52,147 nucleotides of DNA from Agathobaculum sp. Marseille-P7918 (GTDB lineage: Bacteria > Bacillota > Clostridia > Oscillospirales > Butyricicoccaceae), in contig NZ_UYYD01000013.1 in the NCBI RefSeq assembly GCF_900625105.1, forward strand, positions 1-52,147, written 5' to 3'. Under the pieces are notes generated by a model. It ran no database searches, had not been told where the DNA came from, and saw only the letters and a program-made list of their open reading frames with translations. The position numbers were made by a program, and so were the translations under genes. Of this stretch, positions 8,005 to 16,778 are shown piece after piece (position 1 is the first letter of the stretch; each line of letters opens with the position of its first letter).

Positions 8005-9768
8005 ATGGACAAACAGGATTTCTTTGCGGGCAACGTATTCGACGCATGGCGCTGGTTCGGCGCACACATCAAAGACCAGTCGGTCACTTTTCGTGTTTTT
8101 GCGCCAAATGCCGCCAAAATCACGGTCACCGGGGCATTTAACGACTGGAAAGAGGATGAACTGACACAGGACGGCCGCAGCGGTTTCTGGGCGGTCACCG
8201 TGCCGGATGCGCAGCCCGGACAGTTCTACAAATACCGTATATACACCCGCAGCGGCGCGGTGGTCGAGCACTGCGACCCCTACGGCTTTGCCATGGAGCT
8301 GCGGCCGGGCTGCTGCTCGGTCATCACCGACCCGGACGAATACGCCTTCACCGACGCGGACTGGATGGCCGCGCGCACGGCCGCGCCCGACGCGCCGCTG
8401 AACATCTACGAGCTGCACCTCGGCTCATGGAAGCGCAATCCCGCGGACGAAAACGGCTGGTACCGCTATGACGAGATCGCCGACCTGCTCATCCCCTATC
8501 TGCTGGACAACGGCTTTACCCATGTCGAGTTCCTGCCGCTGTCCGAGCACCCGTTCGATGGCTCGTGGGGCTACCAGAACACCGGCTTTTTCGCGCCCAC
8601 CGCGCGCTACGGCACGCCCGCGCAGCTGAAACGGCTGATCAACCGGCTGCACCACGCGGGCATCGGCGCGATCATGGACTTTGTCCCCGTGCACTTCGCC
8701 GTGGACAGCTACGGCCTTGTACTGTTCGACGGCACGCCGCTTTACGAATATCCCCACCCCGATGTGGGCGAAAGTGAGTGGGGCAGCTGCAATTTCATCC
8801 ATTCGCGCCGCGAAGTGCGCTGCTTTTTGCAGTCCGCAGCCGATTACTGGCTCGACCAGTTCCACTTTGACGGCCTGCGCATGGACGCGGTCAGCCGCCT
8901 GATCTACTGGCAGGGCGACCCCGCGCGCGGCGTCAACGGCGACACGCTGGACTTCCTCAAGCGCATGAACGACGGGCTCAAAGCCCGCCACCCCTCTGCC
9001 CTGCTGATCGCGGAGGACTCGACCGCCTATCCCGGCGTGACACGGCCGGTCCGCGACGGCGGCCTCGGCTTTGACTACAAGTGGGATCTCGGCTGGATGC
9101 ACGACACGCTGACCTATATGCAGACCCCGCCGGACGAGCGCGCCGAGCGGCGCGGACAGCTGCTGTTTTCCATGCAATATTTCTCCAACGAGCACTATCT
9201 GCTGCCGCTGTCGCACGACGAGGTCGTGCACGGCAAGGCGGCCATCGTGCAGAAGATGTGGGGCGCCGACCTGACCGACAAATACGCGCAGGCGCGCGCG
9301 TTCTATCTGTACATGTTCGCGCATCCGGGCAAAAAGCTCAATTTTATGGGCAACGAGCTCGGCCTGCGTGTCGAATGGAGCGAAAGTGCGGAGCTCGACT
9401 GGACCTATGCCGACGGCATGTTCCACACCTTTTTCCGCGCGCTGTCGCAGACCTACCGCGACCACCCCGCGCTGCACGCGGACTACGAGTCAGGCTCTTT
9501 CCGCTGGCTGGACACGGACGAGGACGCGCCCTGTGTGTTCGCTTGGGAGCGCCGCGGCGAAACCGAGCGTCTGGCCGCGGTCTGCAACTTCGCGGACAAG
9601 CCCTGCGCCTTCCCCCTGCCCGCGTCGGACTGCACCGTGCTGCTGCACACCGACTGGGAACGCTTCGGCGGCGTAGAAAAAGAGAACACCCGTTCATTTA
9701 TCGAAAATCCGGACGAAATTTCGATCAAACTTGACAAATTCAGCGCAGTTTTGCTCAAAATTGAGTAA
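8005..9768 (+). CDS. glgB: 1,4-alpha-glucan branching enzyme
   Basis: 587 residues; introduces alpha-1,6 branches into glycogen. An N-terminal CBM48 domain (VFAPNAAKITVTGAFNDW) is followed by a GH13 barrel with all three catalytic positions: Asp in GLRMDAV (about D294), Glu in LIAEDST (about E337) and Asp in LSHDEVVHG (about D405). A C-terminal beta domain ends the protein. The start at 8005 is preceded by GAGGAGGG; the frame stays open upstream to 7897 without a ribosome binding site. At 587 residues it is shorter than the roughly 640 of many GlgB proteins, lacking an extended N-terminus. No other glg genes are adjacent, so it appears monocistronic. Confidence 0.92.
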   Translation: MDKQDFFAGNVFDAWRWFGAHIKDQSVTFRVFAPNAAKITVTGAFNDWKEDELTQDGRSGFWAVTVPDAQPGQFYKYRIYTRSGAVVEHCDPYGFAMELRPGCCSVITDPDEYAFTDADWMAARTAAPDAPLNIYELHLGSWKRNPADENGWYRYDEIADLLIPYLLDNGFTHVEFLPLSEHPFDGSWGYQNTGFFAPTARYGTPAQLKRLINRLHHAGIGAIMDFVPVHFAVDSYGLVLFDGTPLYEYPHPDVGESEWGSCNFIHSRREVRCFLQSAADYWLDQFHFDGLRMDAVSRLIYWQGDPARGVNGDTLDFLKRMNDGLKARHPSALLIAEDSTAYPGVTRPVRDGGLGFDYKWDLGWMHDTLTYMQTPPDERAERRGQLLFSMQYFSNEHYLLPLSHDEVVHGKAAIVQKMWGADLTDKYAQARAFYLYMFAHPGKKLNFMGNELGLRVEWSESAELDWTYADGMFHTFFRALSQTYRDHPALHADYESGSFRWLDTDEDAPCVFAWERRGETERLAAVCNFADKPCAFPLPASDCTVLLHTDWERFGGVEKENTRSFIENPDEISIKLDKFSAVLLKIE

Positions 9769-9812
9769 GCTGGTTTTTCGGCTTTCTGAGGCCGGAATCC
9801 CGCCGGACGCTG

Positions 9813-9852
9813 CAAAAAAGCCCCGGAACCCATGGGTTCCGGGGCTTTTTTT
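9813..9852. terminator. Bidirectional terminator
   Basis: Stem AAAAAAGCCCCGGAACC / GGTTCCGGGGCTTTTTTT with a short CATG centre, between the convergent glgB and the SLH/transglutaminase gene. Confidence 0.9.
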
Positions 9853-9877
9853 GTGTGGATTTTCTCCCGTGGGCGGA

Positions 9878-11650
9878 TCACTCGGCCACCGCAAAGGACA
9901 GGAAATTGTCCGCATAGTAGTCGCCGTTTTCTTCGTCCATCACCACGCAGATCAGGTCGCCGTTGCTCTCCACGCGCACCTTATCCGGGTTGACGCCGAC
10001 GCAGATCCACTTGAACGGGTCGATGCTCTCAGCGATCTTTGCCTTGGCTGCCTCCATGTCCGCGCCCTGCGGCATGCGCAGCAGCACAATGGAGTGCGCC
10101 TGCGAGGTGATCATCGCCTCGGACGCCAGACCCGCGTCGAACTGCACGTCCGTCGTGCCGAGATACCAGTCCAGACCGCGCTCGGTCTCGCTGCCCATGC
10201 CGTTGTACAGCACGGTCTGCGCAACCATGATATCCTTCTTATCGCCGTAAATCTTGTCCATCAGCGCGACCAGCGACGCATCCGCCTCGGGCGCCTCCGG
10301 CGTATCGGGCTGCTCAGGCTCTTCCGCCTTCTTGTAGCCCCATTCCGCTTCGCCGTACGGCTTCATAAACAGGTCGTAGTGCTCGCCGTAGCGCGCTGCA
10401 TACACGCTTTCGATCTGCGGGTCAAAGGTGTAGGCCACGCCGTCGATCGTGATCTCGGTCCAGGCGTGCACGGACTCGCTGCCCTTCGGAGACACGCCCG
10501 TGCCCACGACCGCCTTAGCGTCAAAGCCGACCTGACGGGCCAGATAGGTGAACACGCTCGACCATGAATAGCAGTTGCCGCGCTTATTGGTCAGCATGTT
10601 GATCGCCTGCTCGATCTGCCAGCCGTCCTTGGAGGTATCGACCGTGCCGATGCCCAGATAGCCGAAGGTCTTTTTGGCGTAATCATACACGGCGCGCAGC
10701 TTTTCCAGCTGCGTCATCTTGTCGTTGACCACACCGGCCACCGCACTGGTCAGCAGCTTGTCCAGCTGCTCCGAGCCGGTGGTGTACCGACCGTTGCGGT
10801 CGAGCTCCAGACCGTCCACGGTCGTGTTGCGGTCAAACTGGCGGTCAGCGTTGACGTGGAACAGCAAGCCGCCGATGTTGTGCCAGCCCTCGGCCAGCGT
10901 GGTGGTTTCCTTGTCATACGAGGTCCAGGACTCGATGCCGTCGGTCATCTCATATTTGTGATCGGTCGTCGCCTCGAGCATCGCCAGATACGCCCAGTGC
11001 GTGTCCGGCACGTCCGGCATCACGCGGATACCCTCGCCGGTGGCGGCCATCACTGCATCGCCCTGACGGCCCAGCACGCGGTTGAGGATGGTGACGGCTT
11101 CCGCACGGGTGATCGAGTCATTCGGGCGGAACAGGCCGGACGGGTCGCCCGTGACCCAGCCCTGCGCCAGCGCAGTGTGCACCGCGTCAAACGCCCAGTG
11201 GGTCTCCGGCACATCGATAAAGAGCATATCCGAATCCACTTCCTCATGCGGGAAACGCGACAGGATGGTCACGAACTCCGCGCGGGTGATGGACGCATTC
11301 GGCAGGAACGTGCCGTCGGCATAGCCGTTGACCAGACCGAAACCGGTCATCTGGCGCACCGCCTCGGCATACCAGGCGGAAACATCCACGTCGGTGAACA
11401 GCCGATCCTCGTTTTTGACCTGCTCGGTCAGCAGCGACGCGATCAGCTGGCACGCCTCAGCGCGGGTGATGGTGGCGTCCGGACGGAAGGTGCCGTCCTC
11501 ATAGCCGTTCATATATTGCATATGATCCGTGGTGTTGAGCTGCGGCACCGGCGCGCCATCCTTGAGAACCGGTGCGGCGCAGGCCGCGACCGGCAGCGCA
11601 GAAACAGCCATCAGCGCGGCCAGCGACGCCGCGGTAATATGTTTTTTCAT
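9878..11650 (-). CDS. Cell-surface protein: three SLH domains, transglutaminase-like and DUF4358-like domains
   Basis: 590 residues with a signal peptide (MKKHITAASLAALMAVSALPVAACA). Three SLH-type repeats follow (markers DGTFRPDATITRAEA, DGTFLPNASITRAEF, SGLFRPNDSITRAEA), which would anchor it to secondary cell-wall polymer. The middle has a transglutaminase-like papain fold with Cys in KRGNCYSWSSVF, His in SVHAWTEI and Asp in YTFDPQ. The C-terminal ~130 residues resemble DUF4358, usually found in small exported proteins. The start at 11650 follows AAAGGAGTAAT; the frame is open further upstream into the next gene but without signal-peptide character. Substrate unknown; peptidoglycan-associated peptide processing is possible. 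Confidence 0.8.
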   Translation of the reverse strand: MKKHITAASLAALMAVSALPVAACAAPVLKDGAPVPQLNTTDHMQYMNGYEDGTFRPDATITRAEACQLIASLLTEQVKNEDRLFTDVDVSAWYAEAVRQMTGFGLVNGYADGTFLPNASITRAEFVTILSRFPHEEVDSDMLFIDVPETHWAFDAVHTALAQGWVTGDPSGLFRPNDSITRAEAVTILNRVLGRQGDAVMAATGEGIRVMPDVPDTHWAYLAMLEATTDHKYEMTDGIESWTSYDKETTTLAEGWHNIGGLLFHVNADRQFDRNTTVDGLELDRNGRYTTGSEQLDKLLTSAVAGVVNDKMTQLEKLRAVYDYAKKTFGYLGIGTVDTSKDGWQIEQAINMLTNKRGNCYSWSSVFTYLARQVGFDAKAVVGTGVSPKGSESVHAWTEITIDGVAYTFDPQIESVYAARYGEHYDLFMKPYGEAEWGYKKAEEPEQPDTPEAPEADASLVALMDKIYGDKKDIMVAQTVLYNGMGSETERGLDWYLGTTDVQFDAGLASEAMITSQAHSIVLLRMPQGADMEAAKAKIAESIDPFKWICVGVNPDKVRVESNGDLICVVMDEENGDYYADNFLSFAVAE

Positions 11651-11657
11651 GTCGGGA

Positions 11658-12566
11658 TTACTCCTTTTTCGTATTCTGTTTGGTTGGACGGGCTGCATCC
11701 GCATTTGGTTCCCCATCCGGCACATTTTCCCCTTCCTTTTTTTGCTTGTCCTGCTCCTGCTGCGGATCGAGCACAATCGGGATGAGCGAGGCGGCAATTT
11801 TGCCCTTGCCGCGCGTTTTTACATAAAAATATCCAATGATGGAAAACGCGACCGCGCCGATGAAATTGACCTGCAAGTCCTTCATCGTGTCGATCAGGCC
11901 GATGTCCAGATAGCCGCCCGGGAACTCCATCCAGTCCTCGCCGTTGACGATCAGGCTTTGGATCGTCTCATGCACGACGGTGTTCAGGCCGTCCGGATTG
12001 AGCGAGACCGAATTGATGTTGTGCACGATAAAATCCTTCTGCATATCCGTGCCCAGCACCTGATCCGCGCCGAACTCGAAAAATTCCCACAAAACGCCGA
12101 CCGTCATGGAAAAACAAAACGCCACAATCGCCAAAAACAGCGGGGACAGCTTGAACGAAAACCGTTCGCTGCGGTTAAACAGATCGACCAGCGAAAAGCC
12201 GACCGCCGCCACCAGAAAACCGTTGATCGTGTGCAGCATGGTGTCCCAGCCGGGGATGATGGTGTAAAACGAGTTGATTTCCCCGAGGATTTCCGCTGCA
12301 AAAATAAAGCAGTAGATCACCGCTTCCATCAGCGGCGGAATATCGATGTCCAGACTGCGCTCGATCATCACCGGCACACAGAACAGCACCAGCGACAGCA
12401 CGCAGACGAACATATTCTCATACCGGTGCATGAACGCGGCACGGATAAACGTCAGCACAATAAAAAAGGAAAGGACGCCGCGAATCGTCAGTCGGCGGCG
12501 TACCCGATGATGCTTTTCCGTATTCCGTTCGGTGGCAGGTGCTTTCTCTTTGGTTCTTTTCGTCAT
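11658..12566 (-). CDS. Polytopic membrane protein of unknown function
   Basis: 302 residues. A basic cytoplasmic N-terminus is followed by about six hydrophobic segments, beginning with GVLSFFIVLTFIRAAF and VCVLSLVLFCVPVMI. Conserved-looking acidic and His residues lie within or near membrane segments (WEFFEF, HTINGFL, HETIQSL). The tail is charged, Gln/Lys-rich and cytoplasmic. It weakly resembles DUF2238/YjdF-type membrane proteins, an assignment I hold loosely. It ends 7 nt before the signal-peptide gene at 11650, so the two are probably cotranscribed. Confidence 0.6.
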   Translation of the reverse strand: MTKRTKEKAPATERNTEKHHRVRRRLTIRGVLSFFIVLTFIRAAFMHRYENMFVCVLSLVLFCVPVMIERSLDIDIPPLMEAVIYCFIFAAEILGEINSFYTIIPGWDTMLHTINGFLVAAVGFSLVDLFNRSERFSFKLSPLFLAIVAFCFSMTVGVLWEFFEFGADQVLGTDMQKDFIVHNINSVSLNPDGLNTVVHETIQSLIVNGEDWMEFPGGYLDIGLIDTMKDLQVNFIGAVAFSIIGYFYVKTRGKGKIAASLIPIVLDPQQEQDKQKKEGENVPDGEPNADAARPTKQNTKKE

Positions 12567-12687
12567 ATCCTTCCCTCCCGATTTTGCTTCTATCTTTCTA
12601 TGATGCAGTATACCATAATGCGCCGCAAAAGAAAAGGACGCCGCAGCGTCCTTTTCAATATTTTATCAAGCCTTCCGGCCGACGCGC

Positions 12688-13260
12688 TCAGGCCGCCGGC
12701 ACGCGGTAGGTGCCGACCACCGGAACCAGGCGTGCCGTGAGCGCGGCTGCTGCCAGCGCCTTGACCACATCCACGCCGATCGTCGGCACAAAGCAGGTGA
12801 CAAACAGCGTCCACATGCCGATCGGGTCGTTCATATAAAACGCCTTGACGCCCCAGAACCAGACCATACCGATGACATAAACCACGGCAATGCTTGCCAA
12901 GCCCGCCGCAGCGAACACGGCAAACGTCCGCTTGGGCGCGCGCTGGACGATCCAGCCGGCCACCAACGCGCCCAGCGCAAAGCCGATGATGCAGCCGAAG
13001 GTCGGCTGGAAGATATACTGCGGCCCGCCGCCGCCCGTGAAGATGGGCAGCCCCACCAGCCCCAGCACCATATACGCGGTGCAGGCCAGCGTGCCGTACC
13101 GCGGCCCCAGCAGCAAGCCGGCCATGGTGGTAAACAGCGTTTGCAGCGTGAACGGCCACAGCGGGATCGGGATGCGGATAAACGCGCCGACGGCAACCAG
13201 CGCGGTAAACAGCGCGCTGAGCGCCAGCATGCGGGTATTGGGTCTCTTGTTCTGCTCCAT
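12688..13260 (-). CDS. bioY: Biotin transporter substrate-binding subunit BioY
   Basis: 190 residues with six predicted membrane segments; S component of an ECF-type biotin importer. The family core is visible: RIPIPLWPFTLQTLF, LLLGPRYGTLACTAYMVLGLVGLPIF, the Gly-rich GGGGPQYIFQPTFG, and GWIVQR. No energising EcfA/EcfT genes lie nearby, so it probably uses a shared module encoded elsewhere. The start follows AAAAGGAGCATTCCC. Promoter and probable BirA operator lie just upstream (13291-13344), so expression should fall when biotin is plentiful. Confidence 0.93.
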   Translation of the reverse strand: MEQNKRPNTRMLALSALFTALVAVGAFIRIPIPLWPFTLQTLFTTMAGLLLGPRYGTLACTAYMVLGLVGLPIFTGGGGPQYIFQPTFGCIIGFALGALVAGWIVQRAPKRTFAVFAAAGLASIAVVYVIGMVWFWGVKAFYMNDPIGMWTLFVTCFVPTIGVDVVKALAAAALTARLVPVVGTYRVPAA

Positions 13261-13290
13261 GGGAATGCTCCTTTTATTGTTTTCGGTATG

Positions 13291-13344
13291 AGTATAGCAG
13301 ATGCATCCCGCATTGTCAACCCGAATTTATTCTATGGTTTACAT
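13291..13344 (-). promoter_or_regulatory. bioY promoter with overlapping BirA-type operator
   Basis: Minus-strand promoter: -35 TTGACA (13314-13319), 17-bp spacer, -10 TATACT (13291-13296). Overlapping the -35 is the inverted repeat TTGTCAACC (13313-13321) - N14 - GGTTTACAT (13336-13344). This closely matches the published BirA consensus TTGTAAACC-N14/15-GGTTTACAA. Binding there would block RNA polymerase. Confidence 0.75.
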
Positions 13345-13354
13345 TCACTTGTCC

Positions 13355-13383
13355 TTGACAAAGCTCTCCCGCGTCGGTATAAT
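13355..13383 (+). promoter_or_regulatory. Promoter of tRNA-Gly
   Basis: -35 TTGACA (13355-13360), 17-bp spacer, -10 TATAAT (13378-13383): both consensus hexamers, 13 nt before the mature tRNA. Confidence 0.85.
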
Positions 13384-13396
13384 AAAACTGTTACCC

Positions 13397-13470
13397 GCGG
13401 GTGTAGTTCATCGGTAGAACGGCAGCTTCCCAAGCTGCATAGGTGGGTTCGACTCCCATCATCCGCTCCA
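13397..13470 (+). tRNA. tRNA-Gly (CCC)
   Basis: 74 nt including encoded CCA. The acceptor stem GCGGGTG pairs with CATCCGC. The D arm is GTTCATCGGTAGAAC. The anticodon stem GCAGC/GCTGC has loop TTCCCAA, giving anticodon CCC (reads GGG). The T arm is GTGGGTTCGACTCCCAT. A 14-bp terminator follows. Confidence 0.95.
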
Positions 13471-13472
13471 AA

Positions 13473-13505
13473 ACAAAAGCTCCGAATGTTCGGAGCTTTT
13501 GTTAT
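13473..13505 (+). terminator. tRNA-Gly terminator
   Basis: 14-bp perfect stem ACAAAAGCTCCGAA / TTCGGAGCTTTTGT with a 2-nt centre and flanking T residues, directly after the tRNA CCA end. Confidence 0.85.
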
Positions 13506-13620
13506 TTTCTTACATAATTTTTTGCATCCATATTGCAATGTTTGTTCAATTATACTATAATATAAATACCACATTTTGTATTTCTATGCAAAATATCCTA
13601 TTCCGAAAGGAGACCACCCC

Positions 13621-15153
13621 ATGAAAAAGCGCATCTTATCCCTCTGCCTTGCATTCGTGCTCTGCATCGGATGCATGCTTTCCTCGGCGCTGGCCGACGA
13701 CCCTTACGGACCGCGCAATTCCGGATTTTACATCGGCATGACCCTGTACTCCTTCGATCAGCCCTCCTCGGGCGACGGCTGGAGCTACGACGGCAACTAC
13801 ACCATGACGCTGAACGGCATCCAGAGCACCTTCGGCAAAAACGAATACGGCGTAACGTCGGATCAGCTCCAGATCTGTAACCCTTCGAAGGATTTCACCC
13901 TCGTGGTCAAGGGAGACGATAACAAGATCGGCTACCTGAACATCATCTATAGCGGCGGCAGCTCGCTGCGCGATTCCCAACGCAAAGCCGTGACCATCAA
14001 AGGCGGTGGCACGCTTCAGTGCAGCAGTGTCTTGCTGGACAAGGTCACGATTCAGGACACGACCGTGGACGCAGGTTCCTCGTTCCACTGCTGGGGCCTG
14101 ACCATGGCCAGCGGCATGCTCAAGACGTCCAGCTTCTCGCTCGGCATGACGGAACACTCGCTCAAGGGCCTGTGGAACGTCACCGGCGGCTGCATCGAGG
14201 TCAATGACGTCGATAAGACCCACACCTATTCGGGCGTGCTGCGCGTGGACGGCATGGAAGAGGATCTCGTCCGCTCGGTCATGAACCAGTTCAAGGACAA
14301 GTCCGGTCAGGCGCTCGAGATCGAGATGAACGAAAACATCGTCTACGGCGGCTACTATGCATTTGCCAAGCAGAGCGGCTCGGGCGAGTATGCCCTGTAC
14401 GCGGTTTACGGTGCGCCTCCGCACACCCACACCTGGGGCGACTGGGTGATCACCAAGCAGCCCACCTGCGGCAGTGCCGGCCTGCGCACCCGCACCTGCT
14501 CGACCTGCGGCGTGCAGAACCAGGAAACCATCCCGGCAACCGGCGAGCACACCCCGGACGGCAACACCGATCCCTCCAAGTCGACCTACTGCAAAATCTG
14601 CGGCATTCTGCTCAAGGCGGGCGATGGCGTAATCGCCTTTGAAGACGTGCGGTCGACCGACTACTACTTTGACGCCGTCCAGTGGGCGGTGGAAAACGAA
14701 ATCACCAACGGCCTTTCGGACACCACCTTCGGCCCGGATGCATCCTGCACCCGCGCCCAGATCGTCACCTTCCTGTGGCGCTCTGCCGGCTCGCCCGCAC
14801 CCAAGGGCAGCAGCAACCCCTTTGCCGATGTGAAGTCGAGCGACTATTACTATGACGCCGTGCTGTGGGCGGTAGAAAACGGCATCACGTCCGGCACTTC
14901 GGACACCCGCTTCGGTTCGGACGAAGCCTGCACCCGCGCGCAGAGCATGACCTTCCTGTACCGTGCCGCCGGCGCGCCTGCGGTAGCCGGTGACAGCGCG
15001 TTTACCGATGTGGCCAGCAGCGCATACTATGCCGACGCCGTCCAGTGGGCGCTTGCGGAAGGCGTTACCTCCGGCACCAGTGCTTCGACCTTCAGCCCGG
15101 ACAGCGACTGCACCCGCAGCCAGATCGTGACCTTCCTGTATCGGGCGCAATAA
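13621..15153 (+). CDS. SLH-domain surface protein
   Basis: 510 residues with a signal peptide (MKKRILSLCLAFVLCIGC, cleavage after SSALA). Residues 25-260 form an unrecognised, probably beta-rich extracellular domain (repeated GGGTLQCSS-like strands). A Cys-rich linker follows with HTWGDWVITKQPTCGSAG and RTCSTCG, a motif type common in gut Clostridia adhesin-like proteins. Three SLH domains close the protein (FEDVRSTDYYFDAVQWAVEN and two similar). The start follows AAAGGAGACCACCCC. It should be attached non-covalently to the cell wall. Ligand unknown. Confidence 0.85.
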   Translation: MKKRILSLCLAFVLCIGCMLSSALADDPYGPRNSGFYIGMTLYSFDQPSSGDGWSYDGNYTMTLNGIQSTFGKNEYGVTSDQLQICNPSKDFTLVVKGDDNKIGYLNIIYSGGSSLRDSQRKAVTIKGGGTLQCSSVLLDKVTIQDTTVDAGSSFHCWGLTMASGMLKTSSFSLGMTEHSLKGLWNVTGGCIEVNDVDKTHTYSGVLRVDGMEEDLVRSVMNQFKDKSGQALEIEMNENIVYGGYYAFAKQSGSGEYALYAVYGAPPHTHTWGDWVITKQPTCGSAGLRTRTCSTCGVQNQETIPATGEHTPDGNTDPSKSTYCKICGILLKAGDGVIAFEDVRSTDYYFDAVQWAVENEITNGLSDTTFGPDASCTRAQIVTFLWRSAGSPAPKGSSNPFADVKSSDYYYDAVLWAVENGITSGTSDTRFGSDEACTRAQSMTFLYRAAGAPAVAGDSAFTDVASSAYYADAVQWALAEGVTSGTSASTFSPDSDCTRSQIVTFLYRAQ

Positions 15154-15167
15154 GCGCAAATCCAACC

Positions 15168-15196
15168 AAAAAAGCCCGCCGATGGCGGGCTTTTTG
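15168..15196. terminator. Terminator
   Basis: Stem AAAAAAGCCCGCC / GGCGGGCTTTTT with a GAT loop between the convergent SLH gene and tatD. Confidence 0.88.
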
Positions 15197-15207
15197 TTAT
15201 GCTTTTT

Positions 15208-15978
15208 TCAGTCGATGCCGAACAGGCGCTTGCCGTTTTCCGTCGTGATGCGCTCGACCTCCCCGACGTCCATCCCCTTGATCTCGGCGATCTTCTCGGC
15301 CATGCGGTAAACGTACAGCGAGGAGTTGCGCCGGCCGCGGAACGGCTCGGGCGCCATATAGGGCGAGTCGGTCTCGACCATCAGCCGGTCGATCGGCGCT
15401 TCGCGGATGACTTCGATCGCGCGCCGCGCGTTCTTGAAGGTGATGACCCCGGTAAACGAGAGGTAATAGCCGAGCCCCAGCAGCTCGCGCGCCATCTCGA
15501 CGCTGCCCGCGAAGCAGTGGAACACACCGCCCACGCCGGCATACCGCCGCGCGATCTCCAGACTGTCCGCATGGGCGTCGCGGTCGTGCACGATGACCGG
15601 CTTGCCGATCTCGCGCGCCAGCTCCATCTGTCTGGCGAACACGACCTGCTGCCGCGCACGGGCGCGCTCGTCCTTCTCCCAATAGTAGTCCAGTCCGACC
15701 TCCCCGATCGCGCGCACGCGCGGCTCGGTCTCGGCCATCTCTTTAATGACCGCAAGGTCATTATTCCAGTTTTCGTTAATATTTTCCGGGTGAATGCCGA
15801 CAGCCGCGTATACAAACGGGTATTTTTGTGCGTAGCTGACTGCCTTGCGCGAGGTCTCGACATCGCAGCCCGGATTGAGAATCAGGCCGACATTGTGCGC
15901 CGGCATGGACGAAAGCAGCTCATCCCGGTCGGCGTCAAAGCGTTCCTCATCATAATGTGCATGGGTATCAAACAGCAT
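15208..15978 (-). CDS. tatD: TatD-family metal-dependent hydrolase
   Basis: 256 residues, full length. Metal ligands of the TatD fold are visible: DTHAHYD near the N-terminus, the Glu in GEVGLDYYW, His in VIVHDRDAH, the FHCFAGS block and a late ETDSPY. Members are 3'-5' exonucleases/DNases, some linked to D-amino-acyl-tRNA quality control or tRNA processing. It lies 12 nt after a HAD hydrolase gene reading the same way, probably one operon. Confidence 0.92.
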   Translation of the reverse strand: MLFDTHAHYDEERFDADRDELLSSMPAHNVGLILNPGCDVETSRKAVSYAQKYPFVYAAVGIHPENINENWNNDLAVIKEMAETEPRVRAIGEVGLDYYWEKDERARARQQVVFARQMELAREIGKPVIVHDRDAHADSLEIARRYAGVGGVFHCFAGSVEMARELLGLGYYLSFTGVITFKNARRAIEVIREAPIDRLMVETDSPYMAPEPFRGRRNSSLYVYRMAEKIAEIKGMDVGEVERITTENGKRLFGID

Positions 15979-15990
15979 TTTTTCCTCACC

Positions 15991-16755
15991 TCAGACCCAG
16001 CCGAAATGCCGGCAGGCGTTCCACAGACCGTCCTGATCGACCGGATCGGTCACATAATCCGCCATGCGCTTGAGCGCGTCGCGCGCGTTGCCCATGGCGA
16101 TCGAAAACCAGCCCTGCCCGAACATGCACACGTCGTTCGTGCCGTCCCCGAAGATGACCACGTCCTCATCCGGGATGCCCAGACGCTGGGTCATGCGGCG
16201 GATGCCGTTCTGCTTCTCGGTCGGCTCGACCAGCAGCAGATCGTGGTTGTAGCGCACGGTCGGCAGGCCGCCGAAGTCGATTTCTCCCTCCTGCTCGGCC
16301 GTGCAGGCAATGTTGACCTTGTACAGCACATCCTGCGCGCGGTAGTCGAACGCGGGATCGCATTTGGTCGGAAAATATTCGGGCGGCGCAAACGGCAGGT
16401 AGCGCTCGTCGCTCGTCAGGCAGATGCGTTCGTTGACCGGCGTCACCGCCCACGGGATGCCCGCGGCTTGCAAGCGATCGATCAGCGCGATGCAGTCCGG
16501 CACCGGCAGGCTTTTCATCTCCACGATCTTGCCGTCCAAGGTCAGGCTGTAGCCGCCGTCCGCGACAAAATTCGTAAAACCGTGTTGCCCCGCAAAGTTT
16601 GCCGCCGATGCTTGCAAGCGACCGGTGGCGAGCGCCGTAAAATGGCCGTTTTGGCGCAGCTGTTCCAGACAGCGCACCGCGCTTTCGGGCATGACCATGG
16701 TCTGCCCGATGCTCAGCGTGCCGTCGATGTCAAAAAAGAAGTATTTTCTTTGCAT
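15991..16755 (-). CDS. HAD-superfamily (Cof-type, IIB) phosphatase
   Basis: 254 residues. The nucleophile motif FFFDIDGTL is near the N-terminus, a type IIB cap lies in the middle, and the C-terminal metal-binding motif is VIFGDGTNDVCMF. Cof-type enzymes dephosphorylate sugar phosphates, flavin or other small molecules; the substrate cannot be predicted. It shares direction and short spacing with tatD and rel. Confidence 0.88.
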   Translation of the reverse strand: MQRKYFFFDIDGTLSIGQTMVMPESAVRCLEQLRQNGHFTALATGRLQASAANFAGQHGFTNFVADGGYSLTLDGKIVEMKSLPVPDCIALIDRLQAAGIPWAVTPVNERICLTSDERYLPFAPPEYFPTKCDPAFDYRAQDVLYKVNIACTAEQEGEIDFGGLPTVRYNHDLLLVEPTEKQNGIRRMTQRLGIPDEDVVIFGDGTNDVCMFGQGWFSIAMGNARDALKRMADYVTDPVDQDGLWNACRHFGWV

Positions 16756-16778
16756 GGTTGTTCCTTGTTTGTGTATTT

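Noticed and set aside
13397-13470. tRNA-Gly as an attachment site used in this window
   Set aside because: No duplicated 3' end or integrase flanks it; the fragment at 49544 matches a different tRNA better (two differences to tRNA-Gly).
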